A DNA stretch of 35,984 nucleotides from Verrucomicrobiota bacterium (GCA_014189875.1 BJFP01000002.1:1-35984); one strand, 5' to 3'; positions 7,832 through 15,135 are shown, numbered from the stretch's first letter. Made by a program: numbers and translations. Notes: generated by a model not told the origin, from the letters alone.

Positions 7832-8047
7832 AACGCGGCCGTGCGCGACGTGGCAAAGCGGCTGCGGAAGGACGGGCTGATGCCCAAGGCTGAAGGCAGC
7901 AGGACGAAGGCGGAAGTTCCACTTCATCCCTCTGCCTTCATATTTCATCCTTTCCCCGACTGGGCGCAATTGGAGTCCGGCACGTTCCGCTTTCGCGACC
8001 CGCTGAACAAGGAGCGCCGTTTCCTTCCCCTGTGCCTCGATGGCGGC
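7832..8047 (+). pseudogene. Remnant of a TIR-domain gene, middle replaced by a heptad element
   Basis: The frame reads NAAVRDVAKRLRKDGL (7832-7879), about 26 codons of heptad-derived sequence, then ESGTFRFRDPLNKERRF and LPLCLDGG (7958-8047). The two flanks match, in order and frame, the start and middle of the TIR domain common in Verrucomicrobia and Planctomycetes. There the segment between them (about 40 residues: WFDEW, IPAKIEEGL, VLVLCMS) forms the core including the catalytic region. Here it is replaced by repeat sequence. The frame then runs into QYSNVE and a stop instead of the usual DDAPIKGSL continuation. No start or downstream effector domain survives. The family match is from memory. 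Confidence 0.6.
7885..7954. repeat. Heptad inverted-repeat element inside the TIR remnant
   Basis: Ten 7-nt units can be laid end to end. The left arm has GAAGGCA, GAAGGCG and GAAGTTC at 7892, 7906 and 7913. The right arm has CACTTCA, GCCTTCA and TATTTCA ending at 7926, 7940 and 7947. All offsets are multiples of seven, and the arms are inverted relative to each other (GAAGGCA pairs with TGCCTTC at 7933-7939). It translates in frame through the surrounding TIR remnant (for example PLHPSAFIFHPFP). Confidence 0.75.
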
Positions 8048-8075
8048 CAATACTCGAACGTTGAATGAAAGCGCA

Positions 8076-8170
8076 ACCGTCCTTGGGTAAGCCAAAAACA
8101 GTTGAAAACAGGACGGTAGATGGAAATTCGCGCGCGGTGCTGCGCCCGCAGCGAGCTTTTTGGGCTTACC
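8076..8170. repeat. Nested inverted repeats in the gap before the LolA-like gene
   Basis: Outer arms GGTAAGCCAAAAA (8086-8098) and TTTTTGGGCTTACC (8157-8170) are complementary apart from one extra base. A second pair, ACCGTCC (8076-8082) and GGACGGT (8111-8117), interleaves with them. The two pairs cannot all form one simple hairpin; they would be alternative or pseudoknotted structures. The region lies just downstream of the LolA-like gene on its strand, so a 3'-end role is possible. With the TIR remnant this accounts for most of the gene-free stretch 7687-8191. Confidence 0.5.
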
Positions 8171-8191
8171 GAAGTCGGGAGAATGATGTCC

Positions 8192-8872
8192 TCAGTCGCC
8201 GAGAGGCGTGCTGATGTGTGCGTTTGCCGGGGGCGTGAAGTCGAATGACGCTTCGACGGATTTCTGCATCTGGACGTTGCGATAGGTCGTGACGATGCGG
8301 TCGCCTTTTGGGAGTGCGGCGTCGGTCTTCTCGATGAGGGCGTCGGCATTCATCCAGACGGTGAGGCTCGTGAGCAGGCGGCGGACGCCGGCGGATCTCG
8401 GTGTGAGGACGATGCGGTAGCCGTTGCCTTCGCGCGACGGGGCGACGCGGAAGAATTTCTCCACGTCCTGAAAGTTCAGTCCGGCGGTGAGGGCGGCGAG
8501 GCTGTCGTCAAAGAACTGTTTTTTTCCGAGCGTGTAGTGTTCGGCTTCGCTGAAATTTGGATAGTAGATCCAGAGTTCCTTGCCGTTGGAGACGGTGAGG
8601 CTGGGCGAGGATCCCTTGAGTTCGCGGCGGAATTTTCCGGGCGCGTGAAAGGCGATGGTGCCGGTGCCGCGGATGGGTTTGTTCAGCAGGTGTGTGCTGC
8701 GGTCTTCGGTGAAGTCGGCGGTGAGCGCGGGGAACTTCGCGCGCTGTTCGCGGAGCTTCGTGAGCAGCGCCTTTTCGTCGTCGGCGGAGAGCTGCTGTGC
8801 GCGTGCGGCACACGGAAAAATGGTCAGTGCGAGCGCGAGTGTGGCGTTACGGATTTTGGAAAAGAGGGACAT
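8192..8872 (-). CDS. LolA-like outer-membrane lipoprotein carrier protein
   Basis: The 226-residue product begins MSLFSKIRNATLALAL with a signal peptide ending near ARA (residue 25). The mature part has the LolA-like pattern of a long helix (KALLTKLREQRAKFPALTADF) and an incomplete beta-barrel: F.E.R.THLLNKPIRGTGTIAFHAPGKFRREL, then NGKELWIYYPNFSEAEHYTLGK. It resembles the LolA-related proteins found in aryl-polyene-type clusters more than canonical LolA. It would carry a lipid or lipoprotein through the periplasm. Its start overlaps the end of the acyltransferase gene by 26 bp, which supports one transcript. The ATG at 8872 is chosen for the signal peptide; the open frame extends further upstream inside the neighbour. 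Confidence 0.75.
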   Translation of the reverse strand: MSLFSKIRNATLALALTIFPCAARAQQLSADDEKALLTKLREQRAKFPALTADFTEDRSTHLLNKPIRGTGTIAFHAPGKFRRELKGSSPSLTVSNGKELWIYYPNFSEAEHYTLGKKQFFDDSLAALTAGLNFQDVEKFFRVAPSREGNGYRIVLTPRSAGVRRLLTSLTVWMNADALIEKTDAALPKGDRIVTTYRNVQMQKSVEASFDFTPPANAHISTPLGD

Positions 8873-9725
8873 AATTGAACCATTGTTCGGGATGCTCGCG
8901 GATGCGAACTTCAAACGCATCGGCGATGCGCTGCGTGTTTTCCTGGAGGACTTCGCGCAGCGGGCCGGTGCGCATCGGAACGGGCGGGCAGGTGATGGCT
9001 CGGTAGCGGTGGTTCGGCAGGCGGATGACAAATGCGGGGATGACCGCGGCGCCGGTGTGGTGCGCGAGCATGGCGGCGGCGGTGCTGTATTCGGTCATGC
9101 GGCCAAACTGCCGCACGGCGATCCCGGTGCCGTGGTAGGGACGGTCCACGAGCATGGCGAGGCAGCCGCTGTTGCGGAGAGTGCGAAGCATTTCCACGAA
9201 GGCAAAATCATGGCCGGGCCCGACGGCGACGGTGCCGATGCCGATGCGCTGGCGGCATGCGCCTCGCCAGCGGGTGAGCGCGTCTGAGGGCTCGGGCAGG
9301 GTGACTACGGTCATGCGCAGGCCGCGCAGTGCGAGGAGGAGCCCGCCGAGTTCCCAGTGGCCGAGGTGCGCGGTGACGAGGATGGTGCCGCGGCCCGCAG
9401 ACTGCGCGGCGGCGAGGTGTTCCCAGCCGTCGGTGGAATCCAGGAGATCGTTTGCGCGATCCGCGTGATATCCGGCGCAGAGGAAATAGTCGGCGAGCAT
9501 CCGCGCAAAGCAGTGTGTGTTTTCGCGGACGAGCGCGTCGAGTTTTTCGTCCGTGAAGCCGGTGGCGATTGCGAGGTTTTCGCGCGTGATTTTTTCCAGT
9601 TCCGGCGAATGCCGCAGGCCCCACCACGCGAGTGTGTCGGCGATTTTCCGCATGACAGGACGGGGGAGGATCTGCGCGAGGGCGAATGCGGCCTTGAATG
9701 CACGGATGCTGTAGAACGAGCGCAT
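8847..9725 (-). CDS. LpxL/HtrB-type lipid acyltransferase
   Basis: The 292-residue product fits the LpxL/LpxM family length (about 290-310). The HX4(D/E) catalytic motif is H120-LGHW-E125 in TAHLGHWELGG. Other family features are the N-terminal hydrophobic segment, LAMLVDRPYHGTGIAVRQFG, and the C-terminal REHPEQWFNYVPLF (family: HPxQWxWxHxRW). Members transfer acyl chains from acyl-ACP to lipid A precursors or related lipids at the inner membrane. Placement between an MMPL exporter and a LolA-like carrier is typical of secondary lipid/aryl-polyene clusters. The substrate may therefore be something other than lipid A. Confidence 0.8.
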   Translation of the reverse strand: MRSFYSIRAFKAAFALAQILPRPVMRKIADTLAWWGLRHSPELEKITRENLAIATGFTDEKLDALVRENTHCFARMLADYFLCAGYHADRANDLLDSTDGWEHLAAAQSAGRGTILVTAHLGHWELGGLLLALRGLRMTVVTLPEPSDALTRWRGACRQRIGIGTVAVGPGHDFAFVEMLRTLRNSGCLAMLVDRPYHGTGIAVRQFGRMTEYSTAAAMLAHHTGAAVIPAFVIRLPNHRYRAITCPPVPMRTGPLREVLQENTQRIADAFEVRIREHPEQWFNYVPLFQNP

Positions 9726-9731
9726 TCGGTC

Positions 9732-9759
9732 AGTTGAGAATCGGGAGTTGAGATTCGAG
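9732..9759. repeat. Heptad repeat, four units, AGTTGAG alternating
   Basis: Four 7-nt units run AGTTGAG, AATCGGG, AGTTGAG, ATTCGAG. The repeat starts 6 bp upstream of the acyltransferase ATG on its 5' side, so it would lie in the leader of that gene. No inverted partner arm is visible. Confidence 0.7.
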
Positions 9760-9843
9760 GCTTAGCGAGAAGTCCGAGGTGCAATTGAGAGGCGAAGGCG
9801 TCTGGAGCCTGTGTGCTGCCTTGGGAGCGCGCGGAATTCTGGT

Positions 9844-9953
9844 GCACCAAAGGTGCGCGACATGCCAGCCCAGGGCAACGCCCTGGGAATATCTGTCACG
9901 GACAAAGCCCTGAAGGGGCGGGACAGGGTGCGCCGCCCTTTCAGGCCTTTGTC
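9844..9953. repeat. REP/BIME-like hairpin cluster
   Basis: Three hairpins lie in a row. GCACC-AAA-GGTGC spans 9844-9856. CCCAGGGC-AAC-GCCCTGGG spans 9869-9887 with a perfect 8-bp stem. A larger one has 21-nt arms at 9901-9921 and 9933-9953 (starting GACAAAG, ending in its complement) with two mismatches and is followed by TTTTT. Weaker stems continue to about 10065 (for example GGGCC-TTT-GGCCC). The cluster fills the gap between the exporter and acyltransferase genes (9726-10103), like an intercistronic REP element. No transposase is in the window. Confidence 0.75.
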
Positions 9954-10103
9954 CTTTTTGGATGCAAAACCCAGGGCGGCGCTCGTGCCCGCGTAAAGGG
10001 CTTACAGCCCCAAGCGGCTCACTCGCTTGCCTTGGGCTGGCTTGTGTCGGGCCTTTGGCCCTGCGGACTTCGGTGTTCAAGATGCCGTGAAAAGTTTTCC
10101 GCC

Positions 10104-12791
10104 CTATGATTCCGATTTGGTCCCGCCATTTTTCCCCGCGCGCGCGACGAGTGCGCATGCGGGGAGGACGAAGATAAATGTCGCGACGAGGCACCATGCG
10201 ATGCCGATGCTGCAGACGAGGCCGAGTCCGCGCAGGGCGGGATTTTGCGCCCATGCGAGCGAGCCGAAGCCGACGACGGTGGTGAGGCCGCTGAGGAGGA
10301 CGGGCTTCATGAGCGCGCCGAGTTCGCGCGCGGGGTCGGGCGAGCGCAGCGCGAGGGCGATGTAGATGCCGTAGTCCACGCCGACGCCGAGCACGAGCGG
10401 GAAGGCGAGGACATTGAAAAGATTCAGCGCGATGCCGGTGAATTTCAGCGTGGCGACGAGCGCGCCGACGCTGAGGGTGAGGCCGAGCATGAGGATGCAG
10501 ACGGGCTTGAATGCGCGGAGGAGGAAGGTGAGCAGGACGACGTTCAGCCCGATCATGAGCACGGTGAGCTGCCCCATTTTCCGCTGCGACCACGGGCCGA
10601 GTTCGGCGAGCGTGTAGCCCCAACCGGAGAGGCCGAGCTCGATGCCGGGAATGGCGAGCGCGCTGCGAAGCTGTGCGGCCTGCGCCTCGGTCTGGATGTC
10701 TGTCGCGGGGCGGATGTGCGCGATGCCGATGGGATTCTCGCGGCTGAGGAAGCCATCAATCAAAAACCACCACGCGCTGCTTTCGGGCAGGTTGCGTTTC
10801 CATTCGACGAGGTTCATGCGGCCCTGCGCCGCGTCGCCGAGCGCGTCGAGGAGTCCGCGTGCGGAGGCGAATTGCGCCGGCGTGAAATCGCTTGCGATGA
10901 GCGCGGCGTCGAAGGCTGCGGTGGTCTTTGAAAAATCAACGGCGGCGAGTTTTGCGGCGTTGGCTTTCATCCGCGCGGGCGAGGTCGCGAGTCCGGCGGG
11001 GGTGGAGACGGATGCGAGCAGTGGTGCCGCTGCGCCGCCGGACGGCGTGAGCAATGTCCAGGCGGCGTGCGCCCTTTGCCACGCGGCGGAGAGCGCCTCG
11101 GCATCGGGTGCGCGGATGACGGCCATGACGCTCTCGACGCCGCTGGGATTTGTCCGCTTCATGATGGTGCGGAGCGCGTGGCCGGCGATGCTGTTGCGGG
11201 GTTCGAGGGATTTCGGATTTAGATCGAAGATGAGCGTGCCGATGGGCGCGAGTGCAGTGACGGCGAGTGCGATGAAGCCGATGCAAGCTGGCGCGAGCAG
11301 TTTCCACGGGCGCGCCATCGCGACGGCGGGAAGGCGCGGGACCCACTTGCAGAGGAAGTGCGCGGCGACCATCGCGAGCAGCGCGAGGCCCGCGCCGGAG
11401 ATGATGTTCTGCCATGTGTTCGCGCTCCATGTGCGGATCGTGCTGGCGATGAGCCACACGCTGAGCACCGCGGCGCACGCGAGCACGACGAGGACGATTT
11501 TCCACAGCCAACGCGGGAGCGTGATGCCGAGGAAGAGCCAGAAAAAGGTCATCATCACGGCGGCGGCGATGAGGATGCCGCAGGCGATGAGCACACCGAG
11601 CTGTTCGTAGCCGAGCGAGCCGCTGCCGAGCAGGCAGAGGAATGCGGCGGCGGTGGTGATCGCGCCGAACCAGATTCCGCGACCGTGTGTGCGCAGCGCG
11701 GCGGCGATGGATTTTTCGTGGCTGTGCCCGGCGTCGCGTTCGTGGACGTAGAGCGCGTAGAGGATCATCGCGAAGTCCACGCCGAGCCCGACGAGGATGG
11801 CGCAGAGGCCGATGGTGATCATGTTCAGCTCGGCGTAGAGCGCGACGCCGCACGCGATGGCGAGGATGCAGCAGAGCACGAGGGAATCCATGATGGCGCG
11901 CAGCGGCTTCCATCGGCGGAAGCCCGCGTAGAAGGTGAGCGCGACGAGCACGAGGCTGCTCGCGAGCGTGCTCGTGATGTCGCTCTTCATCTTGGAGGAC
12001 ATCTCGGCGACGTACGGCGTGCGGCCTGTGCAGAAAATTTCCGGTGCGGGGCCTTTCCAATCGGCGATGACGCGCACCTTGAAGTCCTCGAAGTTCTTCA
12101 TCGTCGCGGCGCACGCGGGCTCGTTCAGATCGGGCTGGTCGCAGTGGACGAAGACGGTGCGGAAAAGCGGATCGGATGCTGCGGAGACGTTCGTGGTGCG
12201 GAGACTTTTTAGCGCGGGGAAGACGATGCCGAGGGGATCGTATTCGAGTTCGGCCTGCGAGAGTCCGACGCCGGATTCGAGCTTTGCCCGGAGTCTTGCG
12301 AGGCGCGCGGTGATGGCGTCGGGCTGGAGTGTGGCGAGGAGTTTTCCGAAGTCGTCGTCGCCCTGGTTCAGCATGAGCGGCAGCGCGACGGCGCGCAGTT
12401 CGGCGAGGCCGCCGGGGGCGTCGAGCGGCGAACGATCCATCACGCGCATGACCCATTTTTCCCTGCGGAGCGATTCGGCGAAGTGCTCGGTGAAGCCGTC
12501 CATGTCCACCTCGTCCGAGGGCGCGACGAGGCCGATGATGAGTTCGCGCGCGGAGCTGAATTCGCGGTTCGTGAGCTTGTAAATCTGCACGCTCTCGAAG
12601 TGCCCCGGAAGCATGTCGAGCACCTCGCTGTTCAGGTGCGAGCGCCCGATGATGACCGCGCCCGCCGAGATGAGCAGTGCAACGAGAATGCCCCACAGCA
12701 GGCGCGGACGCTGCGTGATGAGATGCGCGACGCGCTCTGCGATTTTCAGCCGGGGATTTTCCAAATGGATGCGTGCGGATGCCCGGTGCAT
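10104..12791 (-). CDS. MMPL/RND-family lipid exporter
   Basis: The 895-residue product has the RND half-pump duplication. TM1 is near residues 30-50, followed by a large periplasmic loop to about 275. A TM bundle then contains the MMPL signature (MITIGLCAILVGLGVDFAMIL), followed by a second periplasmic loop and a second bundle (FNVLAFPLVLGVGVDYGIY). It matches the predicted-exporter group (COG4258/MMPL) that moves lipids or polyketide-like products across the inner membrane using proton motive force. The ATG at 12791 directly abuts a perfect hairpin that leaves no room for a ribosome site. A TTG at codon 10 is a possible alternative start. Neighbours (lipoprotein, acyltransferase, LolA-like) point to export of a lipid to the outer membrane. 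Confidence 0.85.
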   Translation of the reverse strand: MHRASARIHLENPRLKIAERVAHLITQRPRLLWGILVALLISAGAVIIGRSHLNSEVLDMLPGHFESVQIYKLTNREFSSARELIIGLVAPSDEVDMDGFTEHFAESLRREKWVMRVMDRSPLDAPGGLAELRAVALPLMLNQGDDDFGKLLATLQPDAITARLARLRAKLESGVGLSQAELEYDPLGIVFPALKSLRTTNVSAASDPLFRTVFVHCDQPDLNEPACAATMKNFEDFKVRVIADWKGPAPEIFCTGRTPYVAEMSSKMKSDITSTLASSLVLVALTFYAGFRRWKPLRAIMDSLVLCCILAIACGVALYAELNMITIGLCAILVGLGVDFAMILYALYVHERDAGHSHEKSIAAALRTHGRGIWFGAITTAAAFLCLLGSGSLGYEQLGVLIACGILIAAAVMMTFFWLFLGITLPRWLWKIVLVVLACAAVLSVWLIASTIRTWSANTWQNIISGAGLALLAMVAAHFLCKWVPRLPAVAMARPWKLLAPACIGFIALAVTALAPIGTLIFDLNPKSLEPRNSIAGHALRTIMKRTNPSGVESVMAVIRAPDAEALSAAWQRAHAAWTLLTPSGGAAAPLLASVSTPAGLATSPARMKANAAKLAAVDFSKTTAAFDAALIASDFTPAQFASARGLLDALGDAAQGRMNLVEWKRNLPESSAWWFLIDGFLSRENPIGIAHIRPATDIQTEAQAAQLRSALAIPGIELGLSGWGYTLAELGPWSQRKMGQLTVLMIGLNVVLLTFLLRAFKPVCILMLGLTLSVGALVATLKFTGIALNLFNVLAFPLVLGVGVDYGIYIALALRSPDPARELGALMKPVLLSGLTTVVGFGSLAWAQNPALRGLGLVCSIGIAWCLVATFIFVLPACALVARAGKNGGTKSES

Positions 12792-12809
12792 CGCGGGCTT
12801 CTGCCCGCG
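12792..12809 (-). promoter_or_regulatory. Perfect hairpin abutting the exporter start codon
   Basis: CGCGGGC (12792-12798), loop TTCT, GCCCGCG (12803-12809) forms a 7-bp all-G/C stem immediately 5' of the ATG at 12791. In the mRNA it would occupy the ribosome-binding region. It could restrict translation, or show that the real start lies inside the frame. It may also be a short REP unit. Confidence 0.45.
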
Positions 12810-12850
12810 CCTACGATGCTAGGGAACCGCTGAGTAAAGCAAGGTGGTCT

Positions 12851-12942
12851 CCACGGAATACACGGAAGAACACGGAATCAGATTTCCTGCCCGGAAACGG
12901 ACGCCAGCAATGCCTTCTCCGTGTCCTTCCGTGCCTTCTGCG
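12851..12942. repeat. CACGGA-type inverted repeat, 9-10-nt units
   Basis: The left arm has CACGGA at 12852, 12861 and 12871. The right arm has TCCGTG at 12918 and 12928, the complement, then CCTTCTGCGG. Unit spacing is 9-10 nt rather than 7. It fills most of the 170-bp gap between the lipoprotein and exporter genes. The sequence resembles the ACACGGAAGA-type intergenic repeats I recall from other genomes of this kind. Confidence 0.65.
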
Positions 12943-12961
12943 GATTAAAGGCAGCGATTTC

Positions 12962-13594
12962 CTAGTCGAGGTGGCAGATCACTTTTTCCAGCACCGGCTG
13001 CTTCTTCAGGTCGCGCAGCGGGAGCGGCTGGCCGGTGGGATTCTGATGGCGGGAGTAGTCGAACAGCTTCACATGCCCGTCGTCGGTGCGCGCGTGGATG
13101 GCGAGATCCGGCAACGTGACGCGGACCTTCTCACCGGTGGCCTCGCCCTCGCCCCACATGAAGACCTCGGGCAGCGCGGCCCACGCGTAGTTCGGATCGG
13201 ATAGCTTGCCGGTGGAGACGGTTTTTTTCGCGAGGTCTTTCGGACGGTAGGTCAGGCCGCCGTGTGCGAGCGGGCCGCTGATGCGAGAGGAGATCATCTT
13301 GAGTTCCTTGTTTTCCTTCGACTTCGAATCAATGCCGAATTTCGCCGAGATCGTGAGGAGCGGGACGCCGGGGCCTTTTGTGATCTCCGCGTGGAAATGA
13401 TTCTTGTCGTGGCGGATGGCGATCTCGCCGACGATCTGTTCCTTGGCGCTGGAGAATTTCACCTGGCCGTGCCGCTCGGTGCCACCTTTCACAGGGGCGG
13501 TTGCTGAGCAGGCCCCGAGGAAAAGGGCGGCGGTGGCGAGGGCGCACTGCACGATGCAGCGGCTGTTGCGGATGGGGTAGGGGAGGGTTTTCAT
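12962..13594 (-). CDS. Lipoprotein of the lipid-export gene set
   Basis: The 210-residue product has a lipoprotein signal with lipobox FLGAC (C29). The mature part is mostly predicted beta: HGQVKFSSAKEQIVGEIAIRHD, then NHFHAEITKGPGVPLLTISAKFG. Aryl-polyene-type clusters often encode a small lipoprotein beside the exporter (DUF3261 in Enterobacteria). I cannot show that this one belongs to DUF3261, so I call it only by position and topology. It is presumably anchored in the inner or outer membrane. It lies between the flavoprotein and exporter genes on the same strand. Confidence 0.65.
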   Translation of the reverse strand: MKTLPYPIRNSRCIVQCALATAALFLGACSATAPVKGGTERHGQVKFSSAKEQIVGEIAIRHDKNHFHAEITKGPGVPLLTISAKFGIDSKSKENKELKMISSRISGPLAHGGLTYRPKDLAKKTVSTGKLSDPNYAWAALPEVFMWGEGEATGEKVRVTLPDLAIHARTDDGHVKLFDYSRHQNPTGQPLPLRDLKKQPVLEKVICHLD

Positions 13595-13636
13595 AGTCGG
13601 GATTGGTTGGATCGGATTTGGTGGTGTGAGTGTGCT

Positions 13637-14908
13637 TCAAGTCACGCCGGATGGCGCGGGCGCGGCTTCGGCTTTCAGTTCTTCGAGTCGAGGCACGAGT
13701 GCATGGCGCTTTTGCACCCAGAGGACGAGGTAAAAAAGCTGGAGCCTCCACCACACGCTGAAGTTCGGGTGGATGTTGCCGCCGAGGACGCTGTTCACGG
13801 CCTGCGGGATTCGGAACAGGGGCTTCGCCGCGGTGAAGACGTCCACAAATTCATCCGTGTACCATGCGGTGGCGAAGCGGAGGTAGCGGTTCATCTGGCG
13901 GTTCAGATTGCGCGCATACGAGGCCATGCGGATGCGCCCGAGGAGCGGATGGCGCAGGGCGAAGTCGAGCGTCGCCGCGGCCTGCTCGGCGGAGTGGAGG
14001 GCGAGGAAGACGCCGGTGCTGAAGATCGGATCAATGAAGCCCGCGGCGTCGCCTGCGAGCAGCCAGCGGGGGCCGTGCATGCGGGTGTTGCGGTAGCTGT
14101 AGTCGCCGATGGCGTACACTTCGGTGATGCGCTTCGCAGCGGCCATGCGCGTGCGCATGATGGGCGCGGCGGCGAATGCCTCATCAAGCGCGGCCTCGGG
14201 CGTGACTTTCGCCGCGCGGAAGTCGGCGATGTCCATCACCACGCCGACGCTCGTGCGCCGTTCGTCGAGCGGGATGAGCCAGAACCAGTTGTGCTTTCCG
14301 CGCACGAGGCGGGTGAGCGTGGCGTCGCGTCCCTCGTCGCGCTGCACGCCTTCGTAGTGCGCGAAGACGCTGAACTTTTGCAGGTGATCGTAGCGGCGCT
14401 TGAGATCGAATTGCGTGCCGACGACGGCATTCCGCCCGGAGCAGTCGAGCACGTAGGCCGCGCGGATTTCTCCGCTGCCGGTCGTGAGCGTCGCGCCCGT
14501 CTTGTCGAATGCGACGCCGCTGACTGCGCAGGGCTGGCGGACTTCGGCACCGGCCGCGGCTGCGTGATCGAGGAGCATCTTGTCGAACCACGCGCGCTCG
14601 ACCTGGTACGCGCTGCGGTGGCTGAGCTGCATGGCGCCCTCGAAATAAAAGCGCTGCGTGCGGCGTCCGCACGCGGTGGCGATTTCGCCGCCGGCCTTCG
14701 GAAAGGCATGGTGCTCGAACTCATCGCGGATGCCGAGCCTGTCGAAGAGCGCGAGCGAATGAGGGAGCAGCGACTCTCCGATCTTGAAACGCGGGAAGGC
14801 TTCCTTTTCGCAGAGCACGACGCGCCGGCCTGCCCGCGCGAGGAGGATCGCCGCGGCGGATCCGGCGGGGCCGCCCCCGATGATTGCGACGTCTGCATGT
14901 GATGCCAT
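13637..14908 (-). CDS. Flavin-dependent halogenase-like oxidoreductase
   Basis: The 423-residue product starts at MASHADVAIIGGGPAG, the FAD-binding GxGxxG motif; an ATG four codons upstream (14920) is also possible. It has GESLLP (44-49), K71 in FPKAGGEI, W208-F-W-L-I-P213 and the second FAD motif RWLLAGDAAGFIDP (GD 286-287). WxWxIP is the hallmark that separates flavin-dependent halogenases from ordinary monooxygenases, and GESLLP is shared by the wider tryptophan-halogenase family. Members in aryl-polyene and flexirubin clusters are annotated only as FAD-dependent oxidoreductases. The substrate is unknown; a carrier-bound aryl or acyl group is one possibility. It is the first gene of the minus-strand set ending at the LolA-like gene. 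Confidence 0.75.
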   Translation of the reverse strand: MASHADVAIIGGGPAGSAAAILLARAGRRVVLCEKEAFPRFKIGESLLPHSLALFDRLGIRDEFEHHAFPKAGGEIATACGRRTQRFYFEGAMQLSHRSAYQVERAWFDKMLLDHAAAAGAEVRQPCAVSGVAFDKTGATLTTGSGEIRAAYVLDCSGRNAVVGTQFDLKRRYDHLQKFSVFAHYEGVQRDEGRDATLTRLVRGKHNWFWLIPLDERRTSVGVVMDIADFRAAKVTPEAALDEAFAAAPIMRTRMAAAKRITEVYAIGDYSYRNTRMHGPRWLLAGDAAGFIDPIFSTGVFLALHSAEQAAATLDFALRHPLLGRIRMASYARNLNRQMNRYLRFATAWYTDEFVDVFTAAKPLFRIPQAVNSVLGGNIHPNFSVWWRLQLFYLVLWVQKRHALVPRLEELKAEAAPAPSGVT

Positions 14909-14973
14909 CGCGCACAGCATGGCAGGCGGGGCGCGCGCGGCGCAAACGGGAAGTGCGACGTGTGCGGCGCAGC

Positions 14974-15135
14974 TTACAGCGACACGGGCTGGAGTCCGTG
15001 CTCCGGTGCGGCGGCGAGCATGTGCCGGTCATTCGTGTGGATGGCCGTGAAGCCTTCCTCGGCCGTGCATGTGAGGTGCAACGCGTCTGCGGCGCGGACA
15101 AAGACGGTCGCGGGCAGACGGCTGATGCGCTGCCG
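14974..15135 (-). pseudogene. C-terminal remnant of a VapC-type PIN-domain toxin
   Basis: The last 53 codons of this frame read ISRLPATVFVRAADALHLTC, then FTAIHTNDRHMLAAAPEHGL and a TAA. This matches the C-terminal half of VapC PIN-domain ribonucleases (RAADALHLACAAExGF...I.TNDRHLLAAAPxFGL), including the D of the AADALH motif and the D of TNDRH. Upstream codons remain open but look unrelated, and the N-terminal half with the first catalytic aspartate is missing. No VapB antitoxin frame is seen. The rest of the gene-free stretch 14921-15291 shows nothing recognisable. Confidence 0.6.

Noticed and set aside
7583-8095. Minus-strand frame resembling an anti-sigma factor C-terminus (FVLWPA segment)
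   Set aside because: The similarity is short and crosses the heptad element. The plus-strand TIR match is longer and in order on both sides.
10936-12696. A 586-codon frame on the minus strand within the exporter gene
   Set aside because: It is a shifted frame of the MMPL gene with an Arg/His-rich product; the exporter frame has the transmembrane signature.
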